This document shows, in pieces, positions 1-6,529 of a DNA stretch of 7,699 bases; position 1 is the first letter of the stretch; every line of letters begins with the position of its first letter. This DNA is from Candidatus Eiseniibacteriota bacterium. Its GTDB lineage: Bacteria; Eisenbacteria; RBG-16-71-46; CAIMUX01. The notes under the pieces were generated by a model. That model did no database searches and was not told the origin of the DNA. It saw only the letters and a program-made list of their open reading frames with translations. Made by a program: the position numbers and the translations under genes. Location of the stretch: the NCBI GenBank assembly GCA_020431745.1, contig JAGQHR010000132.1:1-7699 (forward strand), given 5' to 3'.

Positions 1-1038
1 ATCAGCTATCGCGAGTCGCTCGGACAGGTCGCCTTCAATCCGACCTTCAACGGCATTCGTGAGTGGGACGGATCGCAGTACTCGACCATCGAAGCGGGAT
101 CCACATCCGACGGTTTGGTCGAAGATTCGATGGGACGGCTGTGGACCATGGGCAACTACTACAACCTGCGCTACTACGACGAGAGCGGATTCCATCCGGT
201 GGTGATCGCGGGATGGGGAGCAAACGTCGTGCGCGACGAGAGTCGACCCGGCACCGTGTGGGCCTGCGCAAACTTCGAGGTGGTACGCTCGGACGGCGAC
301 TACTACTTCTCGCGCGAGGTGGTCGACCTACCGGAGCTCGATTCCCGTCACGATGTCCTGACGACGGTCGCCGCCGGGCCGGACGGCATCGCGTGGGTAG
401 GAAGCACCGAGGGTCTCTTCCGGATCGATCCGGTTTCCGGCACCCATCAGTGGTGGCATTCCAGCAACTCGGATCTCCCCGGGGACCAGGTCACGCCGCT
501 CGTCGTGTCCCCCGATGGCCTGGTTTGGTTCACCAACTTCAACAGCCAAGGGATCGAAGCCTCCCTCGTATGGTTCGATGGAACGCAGTTCGGCACCATT
601 ACCCGCGCCCAAGGGCTGCCGCACGCCCAGATCTGGGACGCGGAGGTGCGAACCGTCCCGGGCGGCTACGAGATCTGGCTCGCCTGCGCGAGTCGCGGCA
701 TTGCAGTGTTGACGGTCCCGATGAACGACCCGGCGGATGTCGCGATCGACGTGACGACGTCTCCCGTGGTCCTCGAAGCGAACTGGCCCAACCCGTTCAC
801 CGACCGGACCGCACTCTCGTATCGGCTCGCATCCGATGCGGAGATCCAGCTCGACGTTTTCGACACGGGTGGTCGCCTGGTGCGAACGCTCGCCCGAGGT
901 TACACGAGAGCCGGCGACCATGTCTCGCACTGGGACGGTCGCGACCAAGCGGGTCGACCGGTCGGAAGCGGAGTCTATTACTACCGGTTGCAGACTCCCG
1001 CGGGTGACTATCGACACCGGATGACCTTGATTCGGTAG
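1..1038 (+). CDS. Reg_prop-type beta-propeller protein with C-terminal FlgD-Ig/T9SS-like domain, 5'-truncated
   Basis: The frame is open from base 1 to the TAG at 1036-1038 (345 residues visible), so the true start lies upstream of the window; internal TTG/ATG codons are not credible starts. At least five blade repeats of the two-component-regulator-propeller style are visible, each with a hydrophobic strand, a D/P-G turn and a Trp: around W48 (EDSMGRLWTMG), W87 (RPGTVWACA), W132 (GPDGIAWVGSTEGLFRID), W176 (SPDGLVWFTNF) and W226 (GGYEIWLACA). Spacing is 39-50 residues. From about residue 256 to the end comes a compact beta-sandwich tail that opens with NWPNPF and continues through a V/L-D-V-F-D strand, an RLVRTL segment and a WDGRD...GSGVYYYRL core. 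In FCB-type bacteria such tails are FlgD-like Ig domains or type IX secretion sorting domains. The protein is therefore inferred to be exported and perhaps surface-held; its ligand is unknown. There is no kinase or membrane segment in the visible part. It converges on the SNF2 gene downstream. Confidence 0.88.
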   Translation: MSYRESLGQVAFNPTFNGIREWDGSQYSTIEAGSTSDGLVEDSMGRLWTMGNYYNLRYYDESGFHPVVIAGWGANVVRDESRPGTVWACANFEVVRSDGDYYFSREVVDLPELDSRHDVLTTVAAGPDGIAWVGSTEGLFRIDPVSGTHQWWHSSNSDLPGDQVTPLVVSPDGLVWFTNFNSQGIEASLVWFDGTQFGTITRAQGLPHAQIWDAEVRTVPGGYEIWLACASRGIAVLTVPMNDPADVAIDVTTSPVVLEANWPNPFTDRTALSYRLASDAEIQLDVFDTGGRLVRTLARGYTRAGDHVSHWDGRDQAGRPVGSGVYYYRLQTPAGDYRHRMTLIR

Positions 1039-1067
1039 GCGGCAAGTCCGTCGTCCGGCGTGATCGA

Positions 1068-1099
1068 CCATTGCGGAGCGACTCGCCTCTCCGCAATGG
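1068..1099. terminator. Candidate terminator hairpin in convergent gap
   Basis: Perfect 11-bp inverted repeat: CCATTGCGGAG at 1068-1078 and CTCCGCAATGG at 1089-1099, with a 10-nt loop. It extends outward past one mismatch by two more pairs (1065-1066 with 1101-1102). It starts 30 bases after the stop of the upstream + strand gene, which is where a transcription-end or 3'-protective structure would sit. No T-run follows on either strand, so classical intrinsic termination is unproven. Being symmetric, it could also serve readthrough from the opposite SNF2 gene. Confidence 0.45.
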
Positions 1100-1201
1100 C
1101 CGGATAGCCGAGTGGCGCGGCGACGGGAACGACGGATCGTGGGGTGCATCTTCGCTGGATCATGCGCGATCGAGGACACCGGCATCGATGCTCGGCACAT
1201 A

Positions 1202-1238
1202 CCATGAGAATCGAAAGGTCAACTTTCAATTCTCATGG
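1202..1238. terminator. Long hairpin downstream of SNF2 gene, candidate terminator
   Basis: CCATGAGAAT (1202-1211) is the exact reverse complement of ATTCTCATGG (1229-1238). Inside, after a single C/A mismatch, GAAAG (1213-1217) pairs with CTTTC (1223-1227), leaving the 5-nt loop GTCAA. The whole 37-nt element can form a 15-bp stem with one mismatch. It lies 17 bases beyond the SNF2 stop (- strand) and is more AT-rich than its surroundings. Neither side has a T-run. A transcription-end hairpin for the SNF2 gene is the simplest reading; a short palindromic repeat unit of the REP type is an alternative. Confidence 0.45.
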
Positions 1239-1254
1239 CTTCACGACAGACGCC

Positions 1255-4200
1255 TCATGAAAGCAGCGTCTCCAGATCCTCGCGGCTGAGATCGGTCAGC
1301 GGGCGCGTCTGCGACCCGAGCACCGCGTCGGCCAGGGCACGCTTCGAAGCCTGCAGCTCCAGAATCCGTTCCTCGACCGTGCGGTGAGCGACGACCCGGT
1401 AGGCCAGCACCGGTTTGGTCTGCCCGATGCGATGCGCGCGATCGATCGCCTGCGCCTCCACCGCCGGATTCCACCACGGATCCAGCAGGAACACGTAGTC
1501 GGCAGCCGTCAGGTTGAGCCCGACGCCCCCCGCCTTCAGGCTGATGAGGAACACGCCCACGTCGCTCGACTCCTGAAACCGGCGGACGCGATCGGCGCGG
1601 TCGCGAGTCTGACCGTCCAGATACTCGTGCACGATCCCCCGCGCGGTCAGCTCCGCGCGCACGATCCCCAGGAACCGCGTGAACTGGGAGAAGACGAGCG
1701 CCTTGTGGCCCTCCGCCAGCAGCTCTTCGAGCCGTGAGAGCAGCACGTCGAGCTTGGCCGAGGGCTCGGAACGCCTCGTGGCATCGATCAACCCGGGATG
1801 GCACGCGGCCTGTCGCAAGCGGAGCAGAGCTTCCAGGACCTGCATCCGCGACTTGTCCCATCCGTCGCGATCGACGCGCTCCAACAGCGAGGCTTGGTAG
1901 TGCCGGCGCAACCGTTCGTAGAAGCGGCGTTGCGCCCCGGTCAGATTGCATTCGAGGACCAGTTCGGAGCGGGACGGCAGATCGGTCGCGACCTGTTCCT
2001 TCGTCCGCCGCAGCACGAACGGCCGCACGCCCCGTGAGAGCCGCTCCAACCCCTCGACGGTCCGCGCGACTTGGAGCATCGCTTCTTCCTTCCCCAAAAG
2101 GCCGGGATTGAGGAAGTGCAGCAGGCTCCACAGCTCGCCCAGGTGATTCTCGATCGGCGTTCCGCTCAGCGCCAGCCGATAGCGCGAGTCGAGCCGGCGC
2201 GCAGCCCGGGCGGCAGCGGTCCGCGCGTTCTTGATCGCCTGCGCTTCGTCGAGGATCGCCCATTCGAAGCGGATCTCTGCGAGCGCATCGATCTCCTTGC
2301 GTAGCGTGCCGTAGGTGATCAGGACGATATCCGCCGGACGCTCCGAAAGGCGTTCTGCCAATGGACGCCGGTTCGCACCCGAGTGATCGAGGATCTGCAG
2401 CTCCGGCGTGAAACGTGCCGCTTCTGCCTTCCAGTTGAAGACCAACGACCGCGGTACGACGATGAGCGAAGGTGCGGCCGTGCGTCGGGAAGCGTCGCCA
2501 TCAGGCGCGCGGCGTTGCCGGACGCGCTCCAGCCAGGCGAGCACGACGATCGTCTTTCCCAGTCCCATGTCGTCGGCGAGGCATCCGCCCAGCCCGTGCC
2601 GTTCCAACGCGGCGAGCCACCCCAGCGCCTCGCTCTGGTACGGCCGGAGGCTTCCCTGGAAGGTCGCGGGAAGCAGCCCCGCATCGTGATTGGGAGCGCA
2701 CGCGATGTCGGCACACGCCGCGCGGAATCCCTCGTCGATCGTCACACGGGTCGCGGGGCCGCCGGATGCATCGTCCTGCGCATTCAACATTGCGTCCAGG
2801 AGCGGCGCCTGGGCGCGGGAGAAACGGATGCCGTCCTCGGTCTCCTCGCCCATCTCCGCGATCAGGCCCTGCCGCCGCAGCCATTCCTCGGGCAGGATCC
2901 CGAAGCTCCCGTCGCCGAGCAGCACCCAGATCGCGCCACGACGCAGAGCCGCGAGCATCGCACCGATGTCCGCGGAGAGCGCACCGTACGAGGCATTCCC
3001 GCGCAGCTCGAACCAGTCGAACCCCGACTTCACCTCCAATTGGATGGACTCGGCGAGACGGCACGCGCGTCCCGACGCTTCCACGCGCCATCCCGCGGTC
3101 AGCAAGTCGGACACGACACGGGAGAACCGCGCCACGGGCAGCTGAAAGGCATCGGGCGGCGTCCGGAATCCCAAAGGCGGCAGCCCCAGATTCTGCAGAT
3201 CCACCCGCGCGTTGCGCTCGACCGCCATGTCCCGACGCCAACCGGTGTGGCTCACCCGGTCGATGACGATCGGGCCGGGATCCGCGCCGGCGACCACCGC
3301 TCCCAGCTCATCGCGACGCAAGCGGGCGTTCCCCTCGGTTGGATGGGGACCCGCACCCTCTTCGCGAGGTCGACGACGAAGTAGAGCCTGAGGGTCGTAC
3401 AGAAAGAACAGGTGCGCCGTGAGCATGCCCGCGCTCGCGGTTGGCTCCATCGCTTTCGCGCGATGAGCGATCACTGGTGCCGCGGCCGACTCCATCGATT
3501 TCCCGCGATGTGCGCTCAATAGTGCCGCGGCCGACTCGTGCTCGTCGTCTTCGGGAGCGTCGATGCGCAAGAGCGGCTGAGGTGGCTCCTCCCGCATCGT
3601 CCACGCGAGCGGCGCCGGGAGGATGAGCCGCGGCTGACGCGGAAGGCGCAGCACCGTCTCCACGAAGTCGTCCACCTGCGCGGGGGCGAGCCGCACCGGC
3701 TGGCGGCGGAGGAATCCGACCCACGCATGGGCGCCGAACGTCACGAGCCGTGCCATCCTCCCGTCGCGGAGGACGAAACCACTGGGCAGCACCCGGTCGC
3801 TCTCGCGAAGAGGATGGCGCTCGTCTCCCCTTGCCACACCCGCCACGGCCGAGAAGGTCGTCCCCGACTCCGCCGTGTCCACGATGACGCAGAGGTCCCA
3901 CGGCGGTCCCGCATTCCAACGCAAGGGTTCCGGATCCCGTCCGGCCGACCCGAGATCGCGGAGCAAACATCCTGCCTCCGCCATGCGCGGACCGTGCAGT
4001 GCGAAATCCCGGCTTCCCAGCGAGAGGAACGCATCCGTCGCACCGGTTGTCGGGTCGGCGGAACGCTCCTGCAGCGACCGCGCCAGCTCCCGCGTCTCCC
4101 GCGATGCCACCCGGGACAGGAGCTGCGGCGTCAACGAAACCGGTCGCAGCGGCGCGCGCGTCTCCCCGCGCGGCACGGGACGCCCGGCGATCGACAGCGC

Positions 4201-4278
4201 TACTGTCGAGTCGGTCGATCGCTCCGGTTCGACGACGAACCAGATTTCGAAGGCAGCGAGGCTCGGGGTGATCGACAC
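1255..4278 (-). CDS. SNF2-family ATP-dependent DNA translocase with bacterial SNF2-associated N-terminal region
   Basis: This is a Swi2/Snf2 (RapA/HepA-like) helicase-superfamily-2 protein of 1007 residues from the GTG at 4278. Such proteins use ATP to track along duplex DNA and remodel protein-DNA complexes in the cytoplasm; the specific target is unknown. Motifs, numbered from this start: LRPYQ at about 544; Walker A DDMGLGKT 569-576; motif Ia IVVPRSLVFNW near 606; DEAQ box 677-680; SGTPIEN 705-711; KALVFSQF 859-866; motif V GGVGLNL 917-923; motif VI QAIDRAHRIGQ 943-953 with both arginines. Residues of about 210-500 match the style of the bacterial SNF2-associated region (RLILPAPLAW, HLFFLYDP, then a WFEL...LLGDGSFGILP segment). 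No CxC...CxH SWIM zinc finger is seen. The GTG is preferred because GGAG lies 6 nt upstream and a possible promoter lies just before it. An in-frame ATG at 4455 would add 59 arginine-rich, unconserved-looking residues. A 15-residue repeat (3445-3534) lies in a linker. Nothing nearby suggests a restriction or defence operon. Confidence 0.93.
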   Translation of the reverse strand: MSITPSLAAFEIWFVVEPERSTDSTVALSIAGRPVPRGETRAPLRPVSLTPQLLSRVASRETRELARSLQERSADPTTGATDAFLSLGSRDFALHGPRMAEAGCLLRDLGSAGRDPEPLRWNAGPPWDLCVIVDTAESGTTFSAVAGVARGDERHPLRESDRVLPSGFVLRDGRMARLVTFGAHAWVGFLRRQPVRLAPAQVDDFVETVLRLPRQPRLILPAPLAWTMREEPPQPLLRIDAPEDDEHESAAALLSAHRGKSMESAAAPVIAHRAKAMEPTASAGMLTAHLFFLYDPQALLRRRPREEGAGPHPTEGNARLRRDELGAVVAGADPGPIVIDRVSHTGWRRDMAVERNARVDLQNLGLPPLGFRTPPDAFQLPVARFSRVVSDLLTAGWRVEASGRACRLAESIQLEVKSGFDWFELRGNASYGALSADIGAMLAALRRGAIWVLLGDGSFGILPEEWLRRQGLIAEMGEETEDGIRFSRAQAPLLDAMLNAQDDASGGPATRVTIDEGFRAACADIACAPNHDAGLLPATFQGSLRPYQSEALGWLAALERHGLGGCLADDMGLGKTIVVLAWLERVRQRRAPDGDASRRTAAPSLIVVPRSLVFNWKAEAARFTPELQILDHSGANRRPLAERLSERPADIVLITYGTLRKEIDALAEIRFEWAILDEAQAIKNARTAAARAARRLDSRYRLALSGTPIENHLGELWSLLHFLNPGLLGKEEAMLQVARTVEGLERLSRGVRPFVLRRTKEQVATDLPSRSELVLECNLTGAQRRFYERLRRHYQASLLERVDRDGWDKSRMQVLEALLRLRQAACHPGLIDATRRSEPSAKLDVLLSRLEELLAEGHKALVFSQFTRFLGIVRAELTARGIVHEYLDGQTRDRADRVRRFQESSDVGVFLISLKAGGVGLNLTAADYVFLLDPWWNPAVEAQAIDRAHRIGQTKPVLAYRVVAHRTVEERILELQASKRALADAVLGSQTRPLTDLSREDLETLLS
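3445..3534 (-). repeat. 45-bp in-frame tandem duplication inside SNF2 gene
   Basis: Two adjacent 45-bp units, 3490-3534 and 3445-3489, agree at 39 of 45 positions by hand alignment. They encode SAAALLSAHRGKSME and SAAAPVIAHRAKAME. A weaker echo follows in the next residues (TASAGMLTAH), where the native strand leading into HLFFLYDP seems to resume. The array sits between an acidic stretch (PEDDEHE) and the conserved FLYD strand of the SNF2-associated region, so it lengthens a linker without breaking the frame. Confidence 0.85.
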
Positions 4279-4284
4279 GCGGGT

Positions 4285-4288
4285 CTCC
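4285..4288 (-). promoter_or_regulatory. Ribosome binding site deciding the SNF2 start
   Basis: On the - strand GGAG (4288 to 4285) stands 6 nt before the GTG at 4278-4276, in the context CGGAGCGGAG. This supports the GTG over the in-frame ATG at 4455 as the start of the SNF2 protein. Confidence 0.55.
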
Positions 4289-4337
4289 GCTCCGTTTCGT
4301 CCGCGAGAACGACGCACGATCCCTGTGCGCCGGTCGC

Positions 4338-4368
4338 AGGATAGCGAATCCGGATGGCGTTGCGTCAG
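4338..4368 (-). promoter_or_regulatory. Weak candidate sigma70-type promoter for the SNF2 gene
   Basis: On the - strand CTGACG (4368-4363) resembles a -35 box and TATCCT (4343-4338) a -10 box. The spacing of 19 is longer than ideal. Initiation near 4330 would give a leader of about 50 nt to the GTG at 4278, and would exclude the 4455 ATG as a start. In GC-rich DNA such matches are weak evidence, and this phylum's promoter consensus is not known to me. Confidence 0.25.
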
Positions 4369-4464
4369 CGGCTTTCGCACAACCGCACTTGCCTTCGCGT
4401 AGCGGCATCTGCTTTCCTGCCGCGGCCGAGGACTCGCTCGGGGCGCACCGGACATCCAGCGCGA

Positions 4465-4508
4465 AGTGATGACGCCGTGTCGCCCACGACAGTGCGTTCG
4501 AGATCACT
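4465..4508 (-). terminator. Imperfect hairpin after the transporter operon
   Basis: Beginning within the stop codon of the small membrane protein, the - strand can fold as AGTGAT (4508-4503) with ATCACT (4470-4465). Further in, ACGC pairs with GCGT, and TGTCG with CGACA around a TGGG loop; the three helices are separated by internal loops. About 15 pairs form in total. There is no U-run. It could end the two-gene operon or stabilise its 3' end. Confidence 0.3.
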
Positions 4509-4602
4509 ATCCTCGACGCAGCACCCGCAGGAAGAACTTCACGGTGAAGAACCCGATCACCAGCCAGGTGATCCCCATCATGAACCAGGCCTGCGTCGTC
4601 AT
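4507..4602 (-). CDS. 31-residue single-pass membrane protein, MetS-like small subunit of the NSS transporter
   Basis: The sequence opens MTTQAWFMMGITWLVIGFF and ends KFFLRVLRRG. It is 31 residues long, with one hydrophobic helix (about residues 6-25) and a basic C-terminal end, so an N-out/C-in single-pass topology is likely by the positive-inside rule. Its ATG overlaps the transporter TGA as ATGA (4599-4602), and a strong GGGAGGGG (4616-4609) stands 6 nt upstream, a textbook translational-coupling layout. Short proteins with an 'MM' near residue 8 and one helix, encoded directly after an NSS-family transporter, are known as MetS-type small subunits (the MetPS methionine/alanine importer of Corynebacterium). 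The match here rests on size, position and the MM pattern rather than close identity. Its role is inferred: a partner needed for assembly or activity of the transporter. It is short enough to be missed by standard gene callers. Confidence 0.82.
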   Translation of the reverse strand: MTTQAWFMMGITWLVIGFFTVKFFLRVLRRG

Positions 4603-6266
4603 GCGTGACCCCTCCCGTGTCCCGTCCCCGGATGCGCCGCGCGCGCCTTCCTGCGCCAGGCGATCGCCACCAACAACGAGATGGCGACGAAGACGAGCAG
4701 CAGCAACAGGCGTGTCGCGTCCTGGACGAACTCCGCCGTGAGACGACCGTCGGGCCCGCGCCACGCGTAGCTCCCACCGATGTGGAAGATCTTCCCGATC
4801 ACGCTCCCGGGAGCGAGAGGCCAACCGTGCCCGCCGAAGAGGCTGGCCAGCGCGTGTCCCCACTTCCCGTCGACCGGCTGGATGAGCGCGCCCACGAAGA
4901 CCACCGTGATGAAGGCCGGTGTGACCCACTGGATGATGAAGCGGAAGGCTTGGGGCACCTTCATCTCGGCGCCTCGGGTGATCTCGTCCCATCCCTTGTC
5001 CATGCCGAAAACGAAGGCGAAGATGATCGACTCGAAGAGCGCGAAGATCACCAGTGCGAACGTCCCCGTCCAGAAGTCGAACTCGTCGAACGCACCGCCC
5101 GGATAGAGCCAGACACAGACGAATCCCAAGGCAAAGGTCACGGCTCCGAAGAGCAGAGCGGCCCGCGCGCGCGTGATCTTGAACTCGTCTTCCAGGAAGG
5201 CGAGCAGCGGTTGTCCCATCGCCAACGACGACGTGATGCCGGCAAAGAAGAGCAACCCGAACCACATCGCCCCGGCGATCGGGGCGAACCATCCCCAGTT
5301 GTTGAACAGGGTCGGCAGCGTGAGGAAACCCAGTCCGAATCCGCTGCCGCCGGACGTCGCCGCCTGCACCGCGGACAACCCCAGGTAGGCGGTCGCGATG
5401 GGAATGAGGATCGTCCCACCCAGGATCACCTCGACGAACTCGTTGATCCAACCCGCGGCCGAGGCGTTGAGCGCCAGGTCCTGGTCCCGCCTGAGATAGG
5501 ACGCGTAGCAGTGGATCGATCCCATTCCCAGCGAGAGCGTGAAGAACACCTGTCCGGCCGCCGCCATCCAGGTCGTGGGGTTGCCCAGACCGGAGAGATT
5601 CGGATTCCAGACGAAGTTCAGGCCGTCGAGCGGACTCTGTACGACCGCCGGCGCGTGCGAGCCCAGAGTCAGTCCGCGGATCGCCAGAGCGGCCGCGAAT
5701 ATGAGCAGCAAGGGCATGCCGATCTTGGCCGCGACCTCGATCCCCTTGGCCAGTCCGCGCGAGAGGATGAAGGTGTTGAGCGCGAGGGTGATCGTGAAGA
5801 ACGCCAGCGCCTCCCCCGGCAGCGCGAAGAGGGAGCTCTCGTGCACGCCCAGGTAGTGTGGGAAGAACGTCTTGGGATCGGTGCTCTTGAAGGTGCCCCC
5901 GATCGAATGGAAGACGTAGGCGACGGTCCACGACTCGATGTAGCAGTAGTAGGCCGCAATCGTCAGGTTCGTGAAGAGACCGAAGACGCCGACGTACTTG
6001 AGCCAGCGCTGTCGGCCCAGGCGATCGAACATCCCCGGTCCGGAGTGGTGCCCGAACTGCCCCCCGTGCCGCCCGATCGCCCACTCGACCCAGAGCAGCG
6101 GGATTCCCATGAAGACGAACGAGATGAGATACGGAATGAGGAAGGCGCCGCCACCGTTCTGGGCGGCCTGGGCCGGGAACCGAAGGAAGTTGCCGAGTCC
6201 GACGGCGTTTCCCGCCATGGCGAGAACGAGCCCGACCCGCGTGCCCCATCGCTGGGTTTCGGTCAT
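4599..6266 (-). CDS. LeuT-like Na+-coupled amino-acid transporter (NSS/SLC6 family)
   Basis: This 555-residue inner-membrane symporter is recognisably close to Aquifex LeuT. About 12 hydrophobic segments are visible. TM1 carries GNAVGLGNFLRFP (19-31), followed by AAQNGGGAFLIPY. The TM3 segment AAYYCYIESW gives Y107 (LeuT Y108), TM6 has FFTLSLGMG (241-249), TM7 NEFVEVILGG (275-284) and TM8 FFAGITSS (340-347). By alignment to LeuT from memory, the Na1 ligands (A21, N26, T243, N275), the Na2 ligands (G19, V22, A342, T345, S346) and the outer gate pair R29/D397 are all kept. E279 matches LeuT E290, which predicts chloride independence. Three pocket positions differ: I103, M248 and M350 replace LeuT V104, F259 and I359. 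A loop of about 50 residues (466-515) separates TM11 from TM12, longer than in LeuT. The start at 6266 gives the same N-terminal length as LeuT to within one residue. The substrate, probably a hydrophobic amino acid, is inferred. The gene is followed immediately by its small subunit. Confidence 0.96.
   Translation of the reverse strand: MTETQRWGTRVGLVLAMAGNAVGLGNFLRFPAQAAQNGGGAFLIPYLISFVFMGIPLLWVEWAIGRHGGQFGHHSGPGMFDRLGRQRWLKYVGVFGLFTNLTIAAYYCYIESWTVAYVFHSIGGTFKSTDPKTFFPHYLGVHESSLFALPGEALAFFTITLALNTFILSRGLAKGIEVAAKIGMPLLLIFAAALAIRGLTLGSHAPAVVQSPLDGLNFVWNPNLSGLGNPTTWMAAAGQVFFTLSLGMGSIHCYASYLRRDQDLALNASAAGWINEFVEVILGGTILIPIATAYLGLSAVQAATSGGSGFGLGFLTLPTLFNNWGWFAPIAGAMWFGLLFFAGITSSLAMGQPLLAFLEDEFKITRARAALLFGAVTFALGFVCVWLYPGGAFDEFDFWTGTFALVIFALFESIIFAFVFGMDKGWDEITRGAEMKVPQAFRFIIQWVTPAFITVVFVGALIQPVDGKWGHALASLFGGHGWPLAPGSVIGKIFHIGGSYAWRGPDGRLTAEFVQDATRLLLLLVFVAISLLVAIAWRRKARAAHPGTGHGRGHA
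4609..4616 (-). promoter_or_regulatory. Strong ribosome binding site of the small subunit
   Basis: GGGAGGGG on the - strand (4616 to 4609) lies inside the last codons of the transporter, 6 nt before the ATG at 4602. Together with the ATGA overlap it argues that the 31-codon frame is truly translated. Confidence 0.75.
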
Positions 6267-6278
6267 ATGGTTTCGCCC

Positions 6279-6330
6279 GCTCCCCGGCGGGGATACGGGC
6301 GCCTCGGGCCGGAACCGGCCCCTGGGGAGC
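6279..6330 (-). promoter_or_regulatory. Structured leader around the transporter Shine-Dalgarno
   Basis: The only good Shine-Dalgarno match for the transporter, GGGGAG (6285-6280, - strand), is an unusually long 13 nt from the ATG at 6266. It can pair locally with TCCCC (6293-6289) around a GCC loop. Alternatively, GGGGAGC can pair over 7 bp with GCTCCCC (6330-6324). Between these lies a further hairpin, GGGCCGG-TT-CCGGCCC (6321-6306). The pairings are seen in the sequence; any control of translation is inference, and GC-rich DNA gives chance pairings. Confidence 0.3.
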
Positions 6331-6373
6331 TGACGGCTCACGACGATGCCACCGCCGTTTGCGGTGCGGCGGG

Positions 6374-6403
6374 AAGATGCGGCCGGACCGACTGTTTCGT
6401 CAA
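6374..6403 (-). promoter_or_regulatory. Candidate promoter of the transporter operon
   Basis: On the - strand TTGACG (6403-6398) is a 5/6 match to the sigma70 -35 box. CATCTT (6379-6374), a poor -10 match, lies 18 nt further on. Initiation near 6367 would give a leader of about 100 nt containing the structured region described at 6279-6330. Confidence 0.3.
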
Positions 6404-6517
6404 GAGGGAGAGCACAGTTCGCCAGCCCGGTCGCGCCCTGCGGCAATCCCGCATCGGACCCGGTCGTCCGGCCCGGCAGGACTCTGGTACCCTTGGACCC
6501 GTTCCAACCGCCAGCCC

Positions 6518-6522
6518 GGAGG
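6518..6522 (+). promoter_or_regulatory. Ribosome binding site of the FG-GAP gene
   Basis: GGAGG stands 7 nt before the ATG at 6530. It fixes the start just ahead of an evident signal peptide. Confidence 0.75.
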
Positions 6523-6529
6523 TCACACC

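Larger units (their letters stand above)
6267..6529. other. Divergent intergenic region
   Basis: These 263 bases separate the - strand transporter operon from the + strand FG-GAP gene and must hold promoters for both. Besides the candidate transporter promoter and leader, the + side shows TGGTACCCT (6485-6493), which could be an extended -10 giving a leader of about 30 nt. It has no clear -35 box. A small inverted repeat, TTGGA-5-TCCAA (6493-6507), overlaps it. No gene is supported here. Confidence 0.5.

Noticed and set aside
63..1007. A 314-codon + strand frame within the first gene
   Set aside because: Its product is an arginine-rich jumble. The alternative frame has five propeller blades and a C-terminal sorting-type domain and ends at a proper stop.
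1039..1254. A tRNA or small RNA gene in the convergent gap
   Set aside because: No cloverleaf, T-loop or known RNA signature was found. Only the two hairpins and weak short frames are present.
1241..2263. A 340-codon - strand frame overlapping the C-terminal half of the SNF2 gene
   Set aside because: It is an out-of-frame shadow, rich in Arg, Gly and Ala with no domains. The overlapping frame carries intact helicase motifs V and VI.
2383..3384. A 333-codon + strand frame inside the SNF2 gene
   Set aside because: It is an antisense shadow with Arg/Gln/His-rich composition. The SNF2 reading on the other strand explains the conservation-like pattern.
1255..6266. A possible defence system built around the SNF2 protein
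   Set aside because: SNF2 proteins occur in systems such as DISARM, but here there is no methylase, nuclease, phospholipase or other partner. The neighbours are an amino-acid transporter and exported propeller proteins, and a hairpin plus a possible promoter separate the SNF2 gene from the operon upstream.
6493..6507. TTGGA-5-TCCAA inverted repeat as an operator for the FG-GAP gene
   Set aside because: Five-base arms are expected by chance in 263 bases, and nothing else supports a regulator site.
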